Positions 33,441 to 35,856 of a stretch of 35,856 bases of DNA are shown one piece after another (positions within the stretch are counted from its first letter, which is position 1; every line of letters begins with the position of its first letter). The stretch is from Prochlorococcus sp. AG-363-C20. GTDB taxonomy: Bacteria; Cyanobacteriota; Cyanobacteriia; PCC-6307; Cyanobiaceae. The notes under the pieces are model-generated. The model did no database searches and was not told where the DNA came from. It saw only the letters and a list, made by a program, of their open reading frames with translations. The DNA lies in NCBI GenBank assembly GCA_003280295.1, contig QCFI01000014.1:1-35856 (forward strand). Direction: 5' to 3'. Position numbers and translations under genes: made by a program.

Positions 33441-33604
33441 ACACGCTGAATAATTTTGGTCTAAAAAGTCGTTAAAGAATGCCTTGAATATTCAAAATAG
33501 GCGATTTTTCAAGGTTTTATGTGATGTAGGATCTTTAATTCGATTACGAAATATCGTTCCCATCCATCCCTAGCTTATTTTTTTTCGCTGTAATCAAATA
33601 ATCT

Positions 33605-33617
33605 CACCCTCTCCGTT
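33605..33617 (+). repeat. att core, copy 6
   Basis: CACCCTCTCCGTT as in the tRNA, with G restored after CTCC. It separates segments 5 and 6. Confidence 0.82.
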
Positions 33618-33705
33618 CCGAGACTTCATGTCCACAGGAGTTCAGAGGACTCCAGAGCACTCCTGAATTTTGCCTGAATTCGACATTTATATGTCGAGCT
33701 GAGAT
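33618..33705 (+). repeat. Left-end module, segment 6
   Basis: GTCC, GTTC, CTCC and CTCC begin at 33630, 33640, 33650 and 33660, exactly 10 bp apart (units of the form GTTCAGAGGA). The hairpin TCGACAT (33680-33686), loop TTAT, ATGTCGA (33691-33697) follows, in the same place as in segments 2 and 3. Confidence 0.65.
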
Positions 33706-33765
33706 TGTTTTTATGCTATTTAGGCCCAGAATATTTGAATAGGAAAACTTAGGTGTAATTTGTTT

Positions 33766-34362
33766 TTAAAGTTGTTTGTAAAGAAGTGCCGAACATAGCT
33801 CTGATTTGACGACGAAAAATCTCAAAAGAAGACCATCTCCATTTTTTGCACAATAATAAACATTACTGTGGAATGAACCTCTATACTTATCGTTTAGATA
33901 ATTTACGACTTGACTATGAAGAGATAAGAATGAATAAGCATTGATATCATTAGACTTGTTCCTGTGAATCATGAACCTTTTGATGCTCGGAAATTGTTCA
34001 ATGACTGGTAGCTTGCATTTCCTAAATTCTTGCCAACTCCCATAATGAGTACTTCTTCTGGCAGCTTTCTTCTCGCAATGAATAGAAATCTGTTCAAGGA
34101 AATTTGGTTTAAAAAGAGGAGCAACTTCTATAGGAAATGATGATATTGGAATTTTTATTTCTGATGAGCTTGGGGTTATCGCAGGTTGATTATTTGTTTG
34201 CACATTGCACGAAACTAATGATGTAGATAAAAGCAATAATGGAGCGATCTTAATCAGTCCTTTCTGCTTTAAATGCTTATGGGCAGAATTTGACCTGCCG
34301 TTTCTATGAGGAGACAAAGAAACACTTGACTGGACCTCCTGGTAATTATATCTAGAACTCAT
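33766..34362 (-). CDS. Putative lipoprotein of segment 6
   Basis: A 198-residue protein with a long polar N-terminal stretch, then GLIKIAPLLLLSTSLVSC, in which LVSC is a lipobox (C52). There is no ATG nearer the hydrophobic core, so either an unusual start is used or the long n-region is real. The mature part is basic, with four further cysteines (HCEKKAARRS, FRKCKLPVIE, VYYCAKNGDG, SELCSALLY). Function unknown; probably an outer-membrane-anchored periplasmic protein. Confidence 0.65.
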   Translation of the reverse strand: MSSRYNYQEVQSSVSLSPHRNGRSNSAHKHLKQKGLIKIAPLLLLSTSLVSCNVQTNNQPAITPSSSEIKIPISSFPIEVAPLFKPNFLEQISIHCEKKAARRSTHYGSWQEFRKCKLPVIEQFPSIKRFMIHRNKSNDINAYSFLSLHSQVVNYLNDKYRGSFHSNVYYCAKNGDGLLLRFFVVKSELCSALLYKQL

Positions 34363-34429
34363 AGAATTAATAGATATTGATTTATTTGTTGTTAACCTTT
34401 TGCGCGCTCAAATTTTTAGAGATTATTTG

Positions 34430-34630
34430 TAGCAACAGGAACGTTGTTTCTCTTTAGAGTTCCATGCAAAAGTCCATCGCTCATCATTTTATGAATTTGT
34501 CTGGAATCCTTAAAAGGACATGGTTTAGCAAACCGACGATCTACAAGTGTATGATTCAGGGGAAATTACCAAAAAAATGCAGATTGCTAGTCTGGTTTGA
34601 ATCTGAGATATAAGAATGGATTTAAATCAA
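34430..34630 (+). pseudogene. alpA remnant at the right end of segment 6
   Basis: The plus strand keeps ACGTTGTTTCTC upstream as in segment 2 alpA, then LKRTWFSKPTIYKCMIQGKL and LLVWFESEI*EWI*IKV. Stops at 34611 (TAA) and 34623 (TAA) stand where AlpA proteins have glutamine. A 40-codon piece from ATG 34491 remains open. Confidence 0.65.
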
Positions 34631-34728
34631 AGTAAAAGAAAGGAGTTGATACTCTTCTCTTTCACCTTAAAGTGCCTATTTTGAGTGTATGAATGAGTCT
34701 TATATAGTATACAATTGGTACCATAGTA

Positions 34729-34820
34729 AGTTTTAGGGCAAGTGCTAGGGTGTTTTTAGAATATTAGAGAAAATGTGCCTCAGAGAGTGTTTCTGAGTGC
34801 AGATTAGTATTCCTAGATAG
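34729..34820 (+). repeat. Right-end module, segment 6
   Basis: AGTTTTAGGG (34729) and AGTGCTAGGG (34741) form a 12-bp-spaced pair ending 72 bp before the core. The phased tetramers are weak here. Confidence 0.55.
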
Positions 34821-34824
34821 TCAT

Positions 34825-34834
34825 CCTCTCCGTT
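34825..34834 (+). repeat. att core, copy 7
   Basis: CCTCTCCGTT after TCAT instead of CACC. This is the last recognisable copy and the apparent right end of the island. Confidence 0.7.
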
Positions 34835-34969
34835 CTTTTATCGATCTGAATAATCGAAAGCTATCTAAAACCTCAGTATTTGCAATAACCCATAGGGATT
34901 GTGGTCTTCAAGCATATCTATTTAGAAGCTAATAAAGAAAAAGAATAGTAATAAAAAGTTAAATAATTA

Positions 34970-35377
34970 TTAGAAAGTATCGCCATTTTTTGAAAAAGAA
35001 CAAACCTGATTAATGACTCCAAGAATTAGCTTGTCTCCATTGGGATCTTTCCATTTAGAATCCTTGTTTTTAAATTCATTAAATTTCTTGGCACCTACTG
35101 CAACATCTATGAAGGACTTATCCGAACAATTGATATCCATTGTGTAAAGAATGGGCTTGGTAATTTGAGTAGTATTTTTAGGAATAAATTTACTGAATAC
35201 TCTTATAGAACCATTTTGATTTTTCTGGATACTACTCTTGTCCCATAATTGTTGCCCAAACTGACTTTTTGGAACCTCAATCCAACTATGGGAAATTGCA
35301 TTTGTTTTTAGCGGATAAAAAATAATTAACAGGGCTAAAAAAACAAGAGAAATATTTCTAATAAATTTGTTGCTCAT
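34970..35377 (-). CDS. Secreted hypothetical protein
   Basis: 135 residues with a signal peptide (ISLVFLALLIIFYPLKTNA), then a beta-rich mature part with two cysteines (MDINCSDKSF and INQVCSFSK), spaced like the surface-adhesin-E-like small periplasmic proteins of cyanobacteria. The resemblance is from pattern only. It lies outside the last att copy and may be resident or belong to an older insertion. Confidence 0.65.
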   Translation of the reverse strand: MSNKFIRNISLVFLALLIIFYPLKTNAISHSWIEVPKSQFGQQLWDKSSIQKNQNGSIRVFSKFIPKNTTQITKPILYTMDINCSDKSFIDVAVGAKKFNEFKNKDSKWKDPNGDKLILGVINQVCSFSKNGDTF

Positions 35378-35599
35378 TAGATTTGAAATGGCTCCTTTGA
35401 TAGGAAGCCTATTTAAGTAGTTTCAACACCCTAACTAATTCCTACTATTCGCTGCTCTTGCTGATTCTCTAGTTTTAGATGTAGTGCCTTGCCTTCTCCC
35501 CGCATCTAGTCGATTGTTATAAAACAGGATTGATTGTAGTGATTTTTGCTACTAGGCGAGTGCTGGCATAAGAATAAGGACATATTTGAAGAGCATAGA

Positions 35600-35856
35600 G
35601 TGGCAGAAACGAACAAAGAAGTCGAAGACAAGTCTGCACAATCTGGTTTGCGTGCTGATGAGGCGAACGCTGATCAGGTGAATGCAGACATGATGAGCGC
35701 TGATGAAGCGAACGCAGAAGAGTCGAATACTGCTGAGGAGAATGTAGATGAGACGAACGTATTAGCCGAGAACAATGCAGTTCAATATGGGTTGCGCCTA
35801 GGTGAGAAACAAGTTGCTGAAAGAAAGGCTTTAGAAGAGAAGAAAGCAGCCGACAA
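35600..35856 (+). CDS. Acidic repeat protein, 5' part (runs off the window)
   Basis: GTG at 35600 after GAAGAG opens a frame that stays open to the edge. After AETNKEVEDKSAQSGLR come about eight five-residue units of the form A-D/E-x-x-N (ADEAN, ADQVN, ADMMS, ADEAN, AEESN, TAEEN, VDETN), then a charged helix (EKQVAERKALEEKKAAD). The unit lacks the central leucine of pentapeptide-repeat proteins. The product is not recognised; a start further upstream is possible because the frame stays open before the GTG. Confidence 0.6.
   Translation, partial: MAETNKEVEDKSAQSGLRADEANADQVNADMMSADEANAEESNTAEENVDETNVLAENNAVQYGLRLGEKQVAERKALEEKKAAD

Larger units (their letters stand above)
32906..33614 (+). 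repeat. 709-bp direct repeat, copy B
   Basis: Identical by eye to 31211-31919. It carries truncated or silent copies of the first micro-operon genes and of the alpA remnant. It ends at the att core of copy 6. Confidence 0.9.

Overview
The window looks like a chromosomal stretch of a low-GC marine picocyanobacterium, most likely a low-light Prochlorococcus. The reasons are the AT-rich sequence, a cyanobacterial SLH-domain iron porin, a FutA-type ferric-iron binding protein, separate glyQ, a DUF1651-like protein, a TPR-sulfotransferase, and a tRNA-anchored island whose layout matches the tRNA-targeted integrative elements (tycheposons) known from Prochlorococcus. The assignment is inference; no database search was possible.

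Left part (1-16.4 kb), mostly resident genes. A minus-strand Wza-like/Wzz-like polysaccharide export pair (116-3529) diverges from a plus-strand three-gene operon: VTC polyphosphate-polymerase domain, DUF4956 membrane protein, and a large CotH-kinase/beta-helix protein (4024-8819). Next come a small secreted protein, two frameshifted secreted/outer-membrane genes (9415-10166 and 10552-10801), glyQ, an SLH porin with a clear terminator, a small acidic secreted protein, and a divergent iron pair: a PKHD-type Fe(II)/2-oxoglutarate hydroxylase and futA.

Right part (16.4-34.8 kb), an integrative island anchored in tRNA-Ser(CGA) at 16419-16505. The last bases of the tRNA (CACCCTCTCCG) recur six more times downstream, near 22966, 25559, 28999, 31910, 33605 and 34825, cutting the island into six head-to-tail segments. 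Only segment 1 carries a tyrosine integrase, with a serine recombinase, an AlpA-type regulator and two operons of very small overlapping genes. Segments 2-6 carry cargo: TPR-sulfotransferase; surface-glycan gene with a hisH remnant; eight-gene micro-operon plus a secreted TPR protein; VTT/TVP38 membrane protein; lipoprotein. Several end in an intact or decayed alpA next to the right-hand att.

The segment ends share cis-structure that the genes do not explain. Paired TGTNTAGGG-type direct repeats lie 72-75 bp before most right-hand cores. GTYC repeats phased at exactly 10 bp lie on both sides of the cores. A conserved hairpin lies just inside several left ends. This fits a set of non-autonomous segments mobilised in trans by the single integrase of segment 1 (inference). 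A 709-bp apparently identical duplication ends exactly at the att core and records recent rearrangement.

After the last att copy come a secreted protein and an acidic gene with 15-bp internal repeats that runs off the window. About a dozen genes reported here are under 60 codons; they were found by reading frames by hand and by overlapping start/stop junctions, so some are uncertain. No rRNA or CRISPR was seen.
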